A stretch of DNA of 64,000 nt from an uncultured Pseudomonadota bacterium. Its GTDB lineage: Bacteria > Myxococcota_A > UBA796 > SXON01. A program made the translations under genes and the position numbers. The stretch lies in assembly GCA_903900265.1 (NCBI GenBank), contig CAIUMM010000075.1:31125-95124 (forward strand), read 5' to 3'. Below are positions 47,918-57,660 of this stretch, one piece after another (position 1 is the stretch's first letter; each line of letters opens with the position of its first letter). The notes below the pieces were generated by a model. The model was not told the DNA's origin. It ran no database searches and saw only the letters and a program-made list of their open reading frames with translations.

Positions 47918-47994
47918 GCGTTCTTAGCTCAATTGGATAGAGCATCTGACTACGGATCAGAAGGTTAGGGGTTCGACTCCCTTAGGACGCACCA
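47918..47994 (+). tRNA. tRNA-Arg (anticodon ACG)
   Basis: GCGTTCT..AGGACGC acceptor stem, TCTGA-CTACGGA-TCAGA anticodon arm, encoded CCA. Confidence 0.96.
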
Positions 47995-47998
47995 TCTC

Positions 47999-48035
47999 GA
48001 AGCCCGGCTGAAAGGCCGGGCTTCTTGCGTTTTTG
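47999..48035 (+). terminator. Rho-independent terminator of the tRNA cluster
   Basis: GAAGCCCGGC-TGAAAG-GCCGGGCTTC followed by TTGCGTTTTT. Confidence 0.85.
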
Positions 48036-48077
48036 TCGGTGCTATCCGACGCGGGGTGTCCGGGATAGTCGCCGGGC

Positions 48078-49184
48078 GTGAACCACATCCTTGTCAGTCA
48101 GGACCTGCGGTCCCTCCTCGCCGATGGCGGCATTCGTGCCCTTCGCCCTGTGCGATCGGCCCAGATTCAACCCAGCTCCTTGGACCTTCGGCTCGGGGCC
48201 CGCGCTTGGCCGCTGCTGTCGAGCTTCTTGCCCGGAAACAGCGGTGTCGAGCGCAAATTGGGCAGACTCGCGCTAGATGAGCTGCGCCTCGACTCCGATA
48301 AGCCAACGTTGTTCCAGCAGAACACCGTGTACCTCGTCGAAGTGGAAGAGGTGCTGGAGCTGCCGGGAGATGTCTGGGGGCGCGCGAACCCCAAGAGCTC
48401 GTCGGGGCGCTTGGATGTCTTTGTGCGCTTGCTGACCGAGCACGGGCACGCCTTCGATATGGTGCCTGCGGGCTACCGCGGGCGGCTTTATATGGAGGTC
48501 ACCCCCCAGTCTTTTCATGTGCAAGTACGTCAGGGCGACACGCTCGGGCAGCTGCGTTTGGCGCGCGGACGGCCGCGCCTCGATGCGCGTGCCCTGGCGG
48601 ATGTACAAGAAAATACGCCGGTGATCCGGTGGTCGGACGGGCGTCCTGGCCCGGTCGCCGACGAAGATGCCCCGGGCGTGCAGATGTCCGTCGACCTGCA
48701 TGAGGGAGATGGCAAGGGGATCGTGGGCTATCAGGCGCGGCTGCACCGTCCGCCCATCGATCTGGCGCGGAGAGACTACGACCCCGATCGCTATTGGTCG
48801 CCGATCCGGGCCGATCCCAGCGGGGAGGGCGTCGTGCTGGAGCCGGAGCAGTTTTACATCTTTGCGACTCGGGAGCGCTTGTGCATCCCGCCCGGGCTCT
48901 GCGCCGAGCTCATCCCCTTCGACGCCACCAAAGGCGAGCTTCGCACGCACTATGCCGGCTTCATCGACTCCGGCTTCGGCTGGGGGCCCGCAGGGTCGGA
49001 CGGCGCGCGGCTGGTGCTGGAGATCCGCACCCGGGATGTGCCGTTCCTGTTGGAGCACGGTCAGCCGCTGTTCCGCGTCGAGCTGCTGGCCAATCGCGCG
49101 GATCCCGACGTGCTGTACGGTCAGGACCTCGCGAGCAACTACCAGATGCAGGGCTTGAAGCTCGCCAAGCAGTTCGCGCCATGA
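48078..49184 (+). CDS. dcd: 2'-deoxycytidine 5'-triphosphate deaminase, long form
   Basis: SAQIQPSSLDLRLG, WGRANPKSSSGRLDVF and GHAFDMVPAGYRGRLYMEV; duplicated-domain length. Confidence 0.88.
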   Translation: MNHILVSQDLRSLLADGGIRALRPVRSAQIQPSSLDLRLGARAWPLLSSFLPGNSGVERKLGRLALDELRLDSDKPTLFQQNTVYLVEVEEVLELPGDVWGRANPKSSSGRLDVFVRLLTEHGHAFDMVPAGYRGRLYMEVTPQSFHVQVRQGDTLGQLRLARGRPRLDARALADVQENTPVIRWSDGRPGPVADEDAPGVQMSVDLHEGDGKGIVGYQARLHRPPIDLARRDYDPDRYWSPIRADPSGEGVVLEPEQFYIFATRERLCIPPGLCAELIPFDATKGELRTHYAGFIDSGFGWGPAGSDGARLVLEIRTRDVPFLLEHGQPLFRVELLANRADPDVLYGQDLASNYQMQGLKLAKQFAP

Positions 49185-49816
49185 AACAATACGCGCCGGC
49201 TACGCAGCGCAACCGCGCGCCGATCGCCGAGGCGCTGGAGCCTTGGCTGCAGGTGCCTGCGGGTGTCGTCGAGGCCACGGTGCTGGAGATCGCCAGCGGA
49301 AGCGGGGAGCACGCGGTGTACTTCGCCGAGCGCTTCCCGCGCTATCGCTGGCAGCCCAGCGCGCTTCGCCCGGCGGAGCTGGACAGCATCGCCGCGTGGC
49401 GCGCGGAGGCGGCGCTGCCCAACCTGCTGGCGCCGGTGCAGCTGGACGTCCTGACGGTGCCCTGGCCGGTGCAGCACGCGGACGTCGTGCTGTGCAGCAA
49501 CATGATCCACATCGCCCCGTGGGCGTGCACCGATGCGCTTTTTGAGGGCGCGGGTCGGATCCTGCCGGAGCACGGGCTGGTGATCCTGTACGGCCCGTTT
49601 CGCATCGGCGGCGCCCATACGGCCCCATCGAACGTGGAGTTTGATGGGTGGCTGAAAGGGCAGGATCCCGCGTATGGCGTGCGGGATCTGGGGGAGGTCG
49701 GCGTCGTCGCCGCCGCGCAGGGGTTCGAGGAGCGTGCGCGCGTAGCGATGCCCGCGAACAACCTGCTGGTCGTCTGGGGGCGCTCCGCGCTTTTGAGGAC
49801 TGCCCGGCCCGCCTGA
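49181..49816 (+). CDS. DUF938 family SAM-dependent methyltransferase
   Basis: VLEIASGSGEHAVYFAERFP; CSNMIHIAPW; YGPFRIGGAHTAPSNVEFD; ATGA overlap with dcd. Confidence 0.85.
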   Translation: MKQYAPATQRNRAPIAEALEPWLQVPAGVVEATVLEIASGSGEHAVYFAERFPRYRWQPSALRPAELDSIAAWRAEAALPNLLAPVQLDVLTVPWPVQHADVVLCSNMIHIAPWACTDALFEGAGRILPEHGLVILYGPFRIGGAHTAPSNVEFDGWLKGQDPAYGVRDLGEVGVVAAAQGFEERARVAMPANNLLVVWGRSALLRTARPA

Positions 49817-49894
49817 GCGGCGGATCGTTGATTGACAGGCTACATTCCCGCGTCCTCTCCGTTGTTTCCCGTATCTGTCTGTCGTTGGAGCGTC

Positions 49895-51205
49895 ATGGCC
49901 ACCATCAACTTCGCCCGCCGCGAGATTGAGGCGAAGATTGTTTACGTAGGACCTGCCTTGTCGGGCAAGACCACGAACGTGCAGGTGCTGCATCGTCTGG
50001 TGCCGAAGGCGCAGCGTGGCGATCTGCATCAACTCTCTACCGACACCGACCGCACGCTGTTCTTCGACTTCATCCCGGTGGAGCTCGGGCAGATCGCCGG
50101 CTTTACTGCCCAGTTCAAGCTGTTCACCGTCCCCGGGCAGGTCTACTACCAGCAGACCCGCAAGGCCGTGCTGCAGGGCGTAGACGGCGTGGTGTTCGTC
50201 GCCGACTCCAGCCTCGGGCGCTCTCAGGCCAACATCGACGCGATGATCGACCTTGAGGAGAACCTGCGCGCACACGGCATGGACATCACCACCATTCCAC
50301 TGGTGATTCAGTTCAACAAGCGCGACGTTGAGGACGCGGCCAAGGTCGACACGCTGCTCGCCGAGCTGAACCCTCACGGCGTCCCCGTGGTCGAGTCCAT
50401 CGCCTCCAGCGGCTACGGTGTGCTAGACACCTTGTACAAGGTCACCGAGATCGCCACAAAGCGGATCCGGGAGAACCTCTCTGGACAAAAGAACGCGGTC
50501 CGCCTGCAGTCCGTGCAGCGGGATGAGCGGGAGACCGAGCAGCAGGTGGTGGAAGACTACTTGTCGCGAATCCGGAAGTTCCGCCCGGAAGAAGAAGCGG
50601 TCGCAGAGCGGATGAAAGAGGCCGGTCGCTTGCGTCCGGATGACGTAGACAGCTTCCTCATGGAGTTCGTCGAGCGCGAAGACAACAGCGACGACGATCT
50701 GCTGCTGGACGATGGGCTGCCTTTGGATGAGCCGGTTGCGCAGTCCCCGGCCGCTGCGGTCTCGACGCCGCCCGATGCACGTCCGGTAGGCTCGCCTCCG
50801 ACTTTTGCGGGGGCCGCCGCGTCGTTGGAGCCTGTGGCTCCGGCACCCGCAGCGCCGGTTCAGGCCGCTCCGCGCGTGGCGGAGCGCCAGCGTCCGCCCG
50901 TCGAAGCCGCCAAGCCCGCGCCTCCCAAACCGCGCTACGCAGAAGGCGCTCCGATCGAGGCGCGCATCGACGCCGCTGCGCTCTCCGGCGTGCTGCTGCG
51001 CGAGGTCCTCGGCACCAGCGTAGGCGCCGACGGTCGCGCGACCATCGAGATCGTGCTCGAGCGTGGCGGCGTCCCGAAGCGTCACTTGCTGCGCTTCGTC
51101 GACTCCACCCCCGAAACCCCGTGGGGCATGGTCGTCGGTGCGGGTCTTGTCGCGTTGATCCTTGGGTTTGCCGGTGGTGTCGCGGTCGGCTGGCAGTTCC
51201 TGTAG
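49895..51205 (+). CDS. MglA-type small GTPase with extended C-terminal tail and TM anchor
   Basis: YVGPALSGKTTNVQVLH P-loop; FTVPGQVYYQQTRKAVLQGVDGVVFVADS; NKRD; C-terminal GMVVGAGLVALILGFAGGVAVGWQFL. Confidence 0.88.
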   Translation: MATINFARREIEAKIVYVGPALSGKTTNVQVLHRLVPKAQRGDLHQLSTDTDRTLFFDFIPVELGQIAGFTAQFKLFTVPGQVYYQQTRKAVLQGVDGVVFVADSSLGRSQANIDAMIDLEENLRAHGMDITTIPLVIQFNKRDVEDAAKVDTLLAELNPHGVPVVESIASSGYGVLDTLYKVTEIATKRIRENLSGQKNAVRLQSVQRDERETEQQVVEDYLSRIRKFRPEEEAVAERMKEAGRLRPDDVDSFLMEFVEREDNSDDDLLLDDGLPLDEPVAQSPAAAVSTPPDARPVGSPPTFAGAAASLEPVAPAPAAPVQAAPRVAERQRPPVEAAKPAPPKPRYAEGAPIEARIDAAALSGVLLREVLGTSVGADGRATIEIVLERGGVPKRHLLRFVDSTPETPWGMVVGAGLVALILGFAGGVAVGWQFL

Positions 51206-52936
51206 GTGCCATCCTCCTCCTGGACCGGGCGTCGTTGGGTGGCGCGGAAGGCCCCGGCAGAGTCCGAGGTGGAAGCGCTGCAGGCTTCGCTCGACATCGG
51301 CGCTGTCCCCGCGCGGGTGCTCGCGGCGCGAGGCATTGTTGGCGCGGCCGCGGCGCGCTTTGTGCGCCCTGAGGCTGCGGACCTGCTCGATCCCGCGGGC
51401 CTCCTTGGGATGGACAAGGCGCTCGAACGCATCGAGCTGGCGATCTCCCGTGGCGAGCATCTGCGGCTGGTCACCGACTACGATGTGGACGGCACCACCT
51501 CCTGCTTGATCCTGCACGCGGCGTTGGACCGGCGCATCGCGGTGGATGGCTCCGCAGCGCGGGTCAGCTACCACATCCCCGATCGCATGACCGAGGGCTA
51601 CGGGCTCTCTGAGCGGGCGGTGAGAAACGCCGCCACCGACAGTGTGCAGCTCATCGTCACCGCCGACATCGGCGTGCGGGATCACGTCACCGTGTCCCTC
51701 GCAACGTCGCTCGGTGTCGATGTGATCGTGCTGGACCATCACTTGCCGGCCGGCGAGACCGTGCCGGTGGACGCTGTGGCGGTGGTCTGTCCCCCGCAGC
51801 CGGGCTGCTCCTATGCCAACAAGGCGCTGGCCGCGTGCGGCGTGTCCACCAAGCTGGCCACCGCGCTGCTCGCGCGTGATCCGCGCCGGGATGCGCTGCT
51901 ACCTTCGCTGTTGAAGCTCGCGGCGATCGGCACCGTCGCGGACATCGTCGACTTGGCGACGCCGGAGAATCGCGCGATCGTGAGCCTCGGGCTGCGCGAG
52001 CTCAACCGGGGCCCGCACGCGCCGGGGCTCGCGGCGTTGTTGGAGGTCGCGGGCGTGAAGATGGGCGACATCACCGCCGAGACGCTCGGATATGCGATCG
52101 GCCCGCGGATCAACGCGGCGGGGCGCTTGCAAGACGCCAACGCCGTCGTGCGGTTGATGCGGGAGCGCGACGCGGGGGCTGCGATGCAGCAGGCGCGTGC
52201 GATCAACGCGTTGAACGCCGAGCGACGCGACATTCAGGGGCAGATGGTGGCGCGGGCCCAGAAGATGGTCGCGGCGGGGCCGCTCCCGGCGTTCATCGTG
52301 GTGGGCGGACCCGAAGAAGAAGGCTGGCACCGGGGCGTCAACGGCATCGTCGCTGCGCGGATCCGCGATGAATTCCACCGTCCCTGCGCGGTGCTCTCGG
52401 TCTTGGGGGCGCTCGCGACCGGCAGCATTCGCTCCGTCCCCGGCGTTCATGCCGTGCGCGCCTTAGACGGGGTGAGCGACCTTCTGGTCCGCTACGGCGG
52501 GCACCCGGTCGCAGCGGGGTTCACGCTCGAGAGCGTGAACCTCCCGGCTTTTGCCGAGCGCCTCGCTGCGTTTGTCAGCGCGCACCACGACGACGACGCG
52601 CTGATCCCGGTGGAGGACTACGACGTGGACGTCGACCCTCGCGCGTGTACGCTCGACGTGGTCGCTGAGCTCGCGGCGCTCGAACCCACGGGCAAGGGCA
52701 ATCCGGCGCCGCGAATCGCGGTCACTGGTCCGCTTGTCGGGGTGCGTTTCGCGAAGGACAGGCACGCTTTTGGGCGCGTCGGGAGCCTGCAGTTTGTATG
52801 GTGGGACGGCGCTCCGCATCTCCAGGACGCCCCGAAGCGCGCGTCGCTGTTCGGGCGCCTCACCCGCTACGAGGACCGCGACGGCAGCGTAGGCGTGCGG
52901 CTTGTGGTGGAAGACGGCCAGGAAGACGGGCCGTAG
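51206..52936 (+). CDS. recJ: single-stranded-DNA-specific exonuclease RecJ
   Basis: VTDYDVDGTTS, VIVLDHHLPAGE and GPRINAAGRLQDA DHH/DHHA1 motifs; GTG start at 51206. Confidence 0.9.
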   Translation: MPSSSWTGRRWVARKAPAESEVEALQASLDIGAVPARVLAARGIVGAAAARFVRPEAADLLDPAGLLGMDKALERIELAISRGEHLRLVTDYDVDGTTSCLILHAALDRRIAVDGSAARVSYHIPDRMTEGYGLSERAVRNAATDSVQLIVTADIGVRDHVTVSLATSLGVDVIVLDHHLPAGETVPVDAVAVVCPPQPGCSYANKALAACGVSTKLATALLARDPRRDALLPSLLKLAAIGTVADIVDLATPENRAIVSLGLRELNRGPHAPGLAALLEVAGVKMGDITAETLGYAIGPRINAAGRLQDANAVVRLMRERDAGAAMQQARAINALNAERRDIQGQMVARAQKMVAAGPLPAFIVVGGPEEEGWHRGVNGIVAARIRDEFHRPCAVLSVLGALATGSIRSVPGVHAVRALDGVSDLLVRYGGHPVAAGFTLESVNLPAFAERLAAFVSAHHDDDALIPVEDYDVDVDPRACTLDVVAELAALEPTGKGNPAPRIAVTGPLVGVRFAKDRHAFGRVGSLQFVWWDGAPHLQDAPKRASLFGRLTRYEDRDGSVGVRLVVEDGQEDGP

Positions 52937-52953
52937 GATGCGGCGTGCCCGGT

Positions 52954-53274
52954 TCAGCGGGCGCGGAACACGTCCACCAGCATGTCGCGCGGGCCTTTGG
53001 TGTTGAGGTCCATGGTGTAGCGCACCTGCTTGCGCTGCACGTGGCCCTCGCGGGCGAGCAGGAGCAGCACGTTGTAGACGGCATCGACCGCGCGGCGTCG
53101 TCCGTCGTGTGCGTGCCGCTCTGCGAGCGTCGCCTGCATGGCGGGGGGCAAGCGTTGGTAGACCTGCGACGCGGTCCAGCCCTTGGTCACCCACAGCTGC
53201 GCGCGCTCCCCCAGGCCGACGGGGCGCAGCGCGCGCGCGATCGCTTGCTGCTCCGTCGCGTCCGGGACCACCAC
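52954..53274 (-). CDS. hypothetical protein
   Basis: 106-aa ORF tightly packed behind the rhodanese gene. Confidence 0.5.
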   Translation of the reverse strand: MVVPDATEQQAIARALRPVGLGERAQLWVTKGWTASQVYQRLPPAMQATLAERHAHDGRRRAVDAVYNVLLLLAREGHVQRKQVRYTMDLNTKGPRDMLVDVFRAR

Positions 53275-53589
53275 TCAGTACCGCGCGACGGTCGGGTCGA
53301 TGCGCAGGCTCCAGGACTCCACGCCGCCCCGCATCGAGTCCGCGGTGAAGCCCAGACTTTCGAGGATCATCGCGCCGTTGATCGAGCGCACGCCGTGATG
53401 GCAGTACACCAGCACCGGTCGGGCGGCGTCGAGCTCGTGGGCGCGCTCGGAGAGCTCTCCCAGCGGGATGAGCACAGCACCTTCAAGGCGGCACACCTGC
53501 CATTCTCCCGGTTGTCGGCAATCGAGCAGCTGCGGCCGTTCGGGACCAGCGAGCCAGTCCCGGCATTGTTCTACAGAGAGCTGCCGCAT
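53275..53589 (-). CDS. rhodanese-like domain protein
   Basis: LLDCRQPGEWQVCRLEGAVLIPLGEL; VYCHHGVRS active-site loop. Confidence 0.88.
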   Translation of the reverse strand: MRQLSVEQCRDWLAGPERPQLLDCRQPGEWQVCRLEGAVLIPLGELSERAHELDAARPVLVYCHHGVRSINGAMILESLGFTADSMRGGVESWSLRIDPTVARY

Positions 53590-54231
53590 CTACGACTCCG
53601 GGGTCAACAGGGCTGTGAGCTGCGCGACCGTCTGGACTCGGACATCAGCGCCTTCGGGGGTGGCGATGCCCCAGTCCACGCCGATGACCGGCAGGCCTGC
53701 GGCGCGCGCTGCGCCGACATCGTGGGGGCCGTCGCCGATCATCACGGCGCGCTGGATATGCAGCGTGTGCATCGCGGCGTGCAGCATCATTGGGTCCGGC
53801 TTGCGCCGCGGAAGGCTCTCGCCCCCGAGCACGCATCCGAAGTAGACGTCGATGCCGAGGGTCTGGAGCAGCGTCACCGAGATCCCGACCGGCTTGTTGG
53901 TCACGATCGCCTGGGGGACGCCGCGAGCGTGCAGGTCGGCGAGCAGCGCGCGCATCCCCGGGAACACGACGGTGCGATCGGCGACGTGATCTTTGTAGGT
54001 GGCGAAGAAGTCGGCTAGCAGGCGGTCGCTGAAGGCGCCGCCGGCGTCGCGGGCACAGGAGGTCACGAGGTGCTGCGCGCCGCTGCCGATGTGGGCGCGC
54101 ACCCGGCGCTCCCCGAGCGGCGCGAGGCCGTTTTGGACGAGGGCGCGGTCCATCGCGTCGGCGATGTCGCCGCCCGAGTCGACGATGGTGCCGTCGAGAT
54201 CCCAGAGCACAGGCAGGCCGGCGTAGGTCAT
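53590..54231 (-). CDS. HAD hydrolase / phosphoglycolate phosphatase-like
   Basis: VLWDLDGTIVDSGGDI; VTNKP; MIGDGPHDVGAARAAG. Confidence 0.87.
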   Translation of the reverse strand: MTYAGLPVLWDLDGTIVDSGGDIADAMDRALVQNGLAPLGERRVRAHIGSGAQHLVTSCARDAGGAFSDRLLADFFATYKDHVADRTVVFPGMRALLADLHARGVPQAIVTNKPVGISVTLLQTLGIDVYFGCVLGGESLPRRKPDPMMLHAAMHTLHIQRAVMIGDGPHDVGAARAAGLPVIGVDWGIATPEGADVRVQTVAQLTALLTPES

Positions 54232-55217
54232 GGGGTGCCTTTGAAGGGGGGAATCTGGCGCGGCGTGAGCGCGCTGATGCGCGGGCCTTGCTCCCGCGGC
54301 ATGAACACCGCGATGCCCAGTGACGGCCAGTTTACGTAGTCGTTCAGGTGCCTCACGTACCAGCCGAGGTCGTCGTCGCGCACCTTTTGCGCCCCCATGC
54401 GCGTGGCGTGGCGCATGTGGATCTTGCCGCTTTCATCCTCGACGACAAGGCTGACATGGGTGATCGCGATGGGGGACCACGTCCGCGCCTCGCGCAGCGT
54501 CAGCACCAACGCCCCCGCCGGGATGCGCGTCCACGACGCCGCGGCGTCTGTGAGGTTGAGGTACGAGAGGGTCCAGGTTCCTACGGGGTAGAGCTGCGCG
54601 GGGAGGTGGAAGAAGCGCGTGTGGCGCCAGTTCTTCCAGGTGTCGGGCGTGACGGTGTGCTCCAACACCTGCGCGGGGCCGACCTCGGCGGTGATGTCGG
54701 TCAGCAGGCCGTTCCGCACCGCGTCGGGCAGCCATTCGGCTTCCATGAAGTGGCGGCGCTCGTTGTAGCTCCGACGCCACGCGGCGCCCTGTGCCGTCAC
54801 ATCGGTGGTCGGAGCGTCGTGGTAGCGCAGCGCGTCGCGGACCGATGGCGCGTAGAGCGGATCCCCGGACAGCGAGAGCCCGAGCACCTCTTCAACAAAG
54901 GTGAGGCAATCGAAGCTGTCGTAGCGCGCTGGGGGATCGGGGTCGTCGTTGTCGAGCTCTCCGGCCGCTTCATTCAAGTACGGCAAGCCCAGCCAGTCGT
55001 GGCTCGCGGCTTCCATTCGCCGTCCGATGCTCGCGTTTTGAACGCTGCGGACGGCGGCGAGCGTGGCTTCGGGGATGGTCCACCGTTCGGGAATAAAGCG
55101 GACCCCGGTTCGGTTCGCGGCCATCTGCTTCGCCACCTCCACCTCTTCGGGAGGCAGCGCCGCGTGCGCCTTCAACCCGCCCCACAGCAGCAGCCACAGC
55201 ATCGTCGTCGTGCTCAA
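54228..55217 (-). CDS. DUF1460 family (NlpC/P60-like amidase) exported protein
   Basis: RMEAASHDWLGLPYLNEAAGE; RYDSFDCLTFVEEVLGL; signal peptide; ATGA overlap. Confidence 0.8.
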   Translation of the reverse strand: MSTTTMLWLLLWGGLKAHAALPPEEVEVAKQMAANRTGVRFIPERWTIPEATLAAVRSVQNASIGRRMEAASHDWLGLPYLNEAAGELDNDDPDPPARYDSFDCLTFVEEVLGLSLSGDPLYAPSVRDALRYHDAPTTDVTAQGAAWRRSYNERRHFMEAEWLPDAVRNGLLTDITAEVGPAQVLEHTVTPDTWKNWRHTRFFHLPAQLYPVGTWTLSYLNLTDAAASWTRIPAGALVLTLREARTWSPIAITHVSLVVEDESGKIHMRHATRMGAQKVRDDDLGWYVRHLNDYVNWPSLGIAVFMPREQGPRISALTPRQIPPFKGTP

Positions 55218-56647
55218 ATACCCAGACGCTGTTGGTAGCCGACTACCTTCTCCAGGACCTCGTCCATCTGGTCTTCGTCGAGGTCTTCGCTCGCGAGAGA
55301 GAGCGCCCGCTCGATGATGTCGATGCTGGCGCGCTGCAGCAGCGGGCGGTGCTCGGCGACCGGGCGTTTGCGGAGGTTTTTGAGCACCGGCTCCACCGGC
55401 AGGCGGCCGTCGGCTTGCAGCTCGATCCCGCCAAAGAGCGCCGCGAACGGCCCCGCCGAACCATCGACGATGAGCTGCATGCGGGCGTGTCCGCCGCCCC
55501 CGCCGTTCAGCGGATCAATGGCGGCGCGGACGCTCTGGAGCACCTCGTTGACCACTTCGATCTTGTTGCGGGCGTCATCGTCCGCGAGGCGCGGGCCGGA
55601 GAAGTTCAAGGACACGGCCCCCGCCATCGCCGCGGTGTCGGCTTCGGGCATGTCGATGACCTCGGGCTCCCGAGTCTCCTTGACCGGCGTGACATCGTCC
55701 AACAAGTCGACGCGGTCGCGCACGCCGGAGAAGCTGCCGTCGCCGCGGGAGGTGTCGTAGTCGCCAAACGCGTCGAGGTAGCTTTCGTCTTCGATCGGCG
55801 GCGGGGGCGGCACCCGCACCGGCTCCGGGGGCTCGAGCTCGGCGGTCGCCTCGGGTGCGTCGGGTTGCGATGCGGTGGTTGAAGAAGGCGCCGCGACGGG
55901 CGGAGCCGGCGGCGGGGCCCAACCGAGCGCGCCGGAGTCCAGCAGGTCTGCGAGGGCTTGCAGCACACGGTTGGGCTCGCTCCCGGCCTTTCGCAACAGC
56001 TCGGGGATCGTCGCGCCGCTCCGGCAGGCAGTGAGCAGGCGCAGGTGTTCGGGCTGGTCCGAGCCCCCTCGGCCGGTCGTCAGCGTTTGCTTGGACGCGA
56101 GCAGCGGGCTGACGCGCGCGCGCAGCGCTGCCAGCTCGGCGACGAGGCCCGCGGAGTCGTGGGAGACTTGGAGGTTGCTGACGAACACCGAGTCCATCGG
56201 CTCGAACTCGACCGCGCGCGTAGCCCCGAGGAAGCAGAAGATGTTTTCTCGGAAGCGCTCGTAGAGCAATTCCTGAACCACCTCCTCCTCGAGGATTTCG
56301 TACAGCGCCTCGGTGAACTCCCCGGGGCTCGCGCAACGTTCGGCGCGCGCGTCGAGCTCGGCGATCGGCACGCGTCCGGACGCCGAGACGCAGGACAGCA
56401 GGCGGATGTCGTCATCCCCGCTGTTGGCGGCGAGGACGTCCCCCGACATCACGTACACTTCGACCACCCCGAGGCCGGCGTCGGACGCAGTCAAACACCC
56501 GGTTTGTCCGGCCTGCATCGCGCTTTGCAACGCGATCAGCGCAGCGCTGCGCACCGGCGATCCTTCGCTGGTCGCACCGCTGTCTGCACCGGGGCGCGCC
56601 GATGGATGTTCGGAGGGGTTCGGCAAGCGGGTTCCTGACTCCTTCAT
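55214..56647 (-). CDS. DUF4388-like protein
   Basis: ALIALQSAMQAGQTGCLTASDAGLGVVEVYVMSGDVLAANSGDD resembles the DUF4388 N-terminus. Confidence 0.55.
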   Translation of the reverse strand: MKESGTRLPNPSEHPSARPGADSGATSEGSPVRSAALIALQSAMQAGQTGCLTASDAGLGVVEVYVMSGDVLAANSGDDDIRLLSCVSASGRVPIAELDARAERCASPGEFTEALYEILEEEVVQELLYERFRENIFCFLGATRAVEFEPMDSVFVSNLQVSHDSAGLVAELAALRARVSPLLASKQTLTTGRGGSDQPEHLRLLTACRSGATIPELLRKAGSEPNRVLQALADLLDSGALGWAPPPAPPVAAPSSTTASQPDAPEATAELEPPEPVRVPPPPPIEDESYLDAFGDYDTSRGDGSFSGVRDRVDLLDDVTPVKETREPEVIDMPEADTAAMAGAVSLNFSGPRLADDDARNKIEVVNEVLQSVRAAIDPLNGGGGGHARMQLIVDGSAGPFAALFGGIELQADGRLPVEPVLKNLRKRPVAEHRPLLQRASIDIIERALSLASEDLDEDQMDEVLEKVVGYQQRLGI

Positions 56648-56753
56648 CGGTGGCGCTCGTTCGGCCTATCGTAGCGGAGTCAACCGCGCAGGGTCAATTC
56701 CCCCGCGCGGCGAACCACGGCCTGTCTCCCCCGAGAGGGAGTCACAAGGCGCG

Positions 56754-57380
56754 CTAACTTGCGGCCAACATCCGAGCGTCGGTGCCCATCGTCGCCAGCA
56801 GCCGTTCGCGCGCCCGGGAGAGCCGGCTCATGACGGTGCCCAAGCGGATGTCGAGCTGCTCCGCGATCTCCGCGTACGAGAGGTCCTCGTAGTACCGAAG
56901 CATCAGGATTTCCCGGTGATCCTCAGACAGCTGATCTACCGCCGCGAGGATCTCCGCCTGCTGTTCACCGGCGAACACCGCTTGAAGCGGGTCGTGGCCG
57001 TCGGTCTCCGACCGCCGCTGTGCGTAGAGGATCACCTCGCGGCGACGCCGGTCACGGACAAGGTTGAAGCACAGGTTCCGGGTGACCCGGTAGAGCCATG
57101 CCTGCATCTTGAACTCGGGCTCGAAGAACCGGGACTCGCGCATCGCTTTGATGAAGACCTCCTGCACGACGTCGTGGGCTTCTTCCCCGTCGCGAAGGAT
57201 GTACAGCGCGTGGACCTTCAGCTTTTCGTTGTATTTGCGCACCACGAGGTCGAAGGCGGGCGCGGGGCGGAGGCGTGCCAGATGCTTGATGTCGTCCTCG
57301 GTCAGGTCGGCGATCGCGACGCGGCGGGGTTCGGCGAAAGGAAGGACGGATACGGGATTCATCGGGGCCTCCGTGCGCAT
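56754..57380 (-). CDS. ECF-type RNA polymerase sigma factor
   Basis: AHDVVQEVFIKAMRES region 2; HREILMLRYYEDLSYAEIAEQLDIRLGTVMSRLSRARERL region 4. Confidence 0.93.
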   Translation of the reverse strand: MRTEAPMNPVSVLPFAEPRRVAIADLTEDDIKHLARLRPAPAFDLVVRKYNEKLKVHALYILRDGEEAHDVVQEVFIKAMRESRFFEPEFKMQAWLYRVTRNLCFNLVRDRRRREVILYAQRRSETDGHDPLQAVFAGEQQAEILAAVDQLSEDHREILMLRYYEDLSYAEIAEQLDIRLGTVMSRLSRARERLLATMGTDARMLAAS

Positions 57381-57562
57381 CGGGGAGGGGGAGTCGGGGG
57401 CAGCTCCGTTCCGTTGCGCTCACAGGAGATACGCGGCTGCGGGGAGACCCTTTGGGCGCGTGACGAATCGTGATGTGCGCCGACCTTGGGTGACACGAAT
57501 CCCGCACGGGAGCGGAACAGACCGGCGTGACCGTGGGTTCTGGAGCGCGCTGCAACAAGAGT

Positions 57563-57592
57563 TTTACACGTCTTGCGCACGCACCGTAGAAT
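57563..57592 (+). promoter_or_regulatory. putative sigma70-like promoter
   Basis: TTTACA-18 nt-TAGAAT upstream of the CDS at 57661. Confidence 0.4.
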
Positions 57593-57660
57593 CCCCACGA
57601 TACCTCAGCACCCGCATTTTCCAGACCGCTCGCTGCGGCCCAAACCAGGAGTCCCCGCTG

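Noticed and set aside
47918-47994. tRNA cluster as an integration site of a genomic island
   Set aside because: No integrase or direct repeat of the tRNA 3' end seen downstream in the window.
50423-51742. 439-aa minus-strand ORF
   Set aside because: Antisense to the MglA-type GTPase and RecJ genes; no coherent domain.
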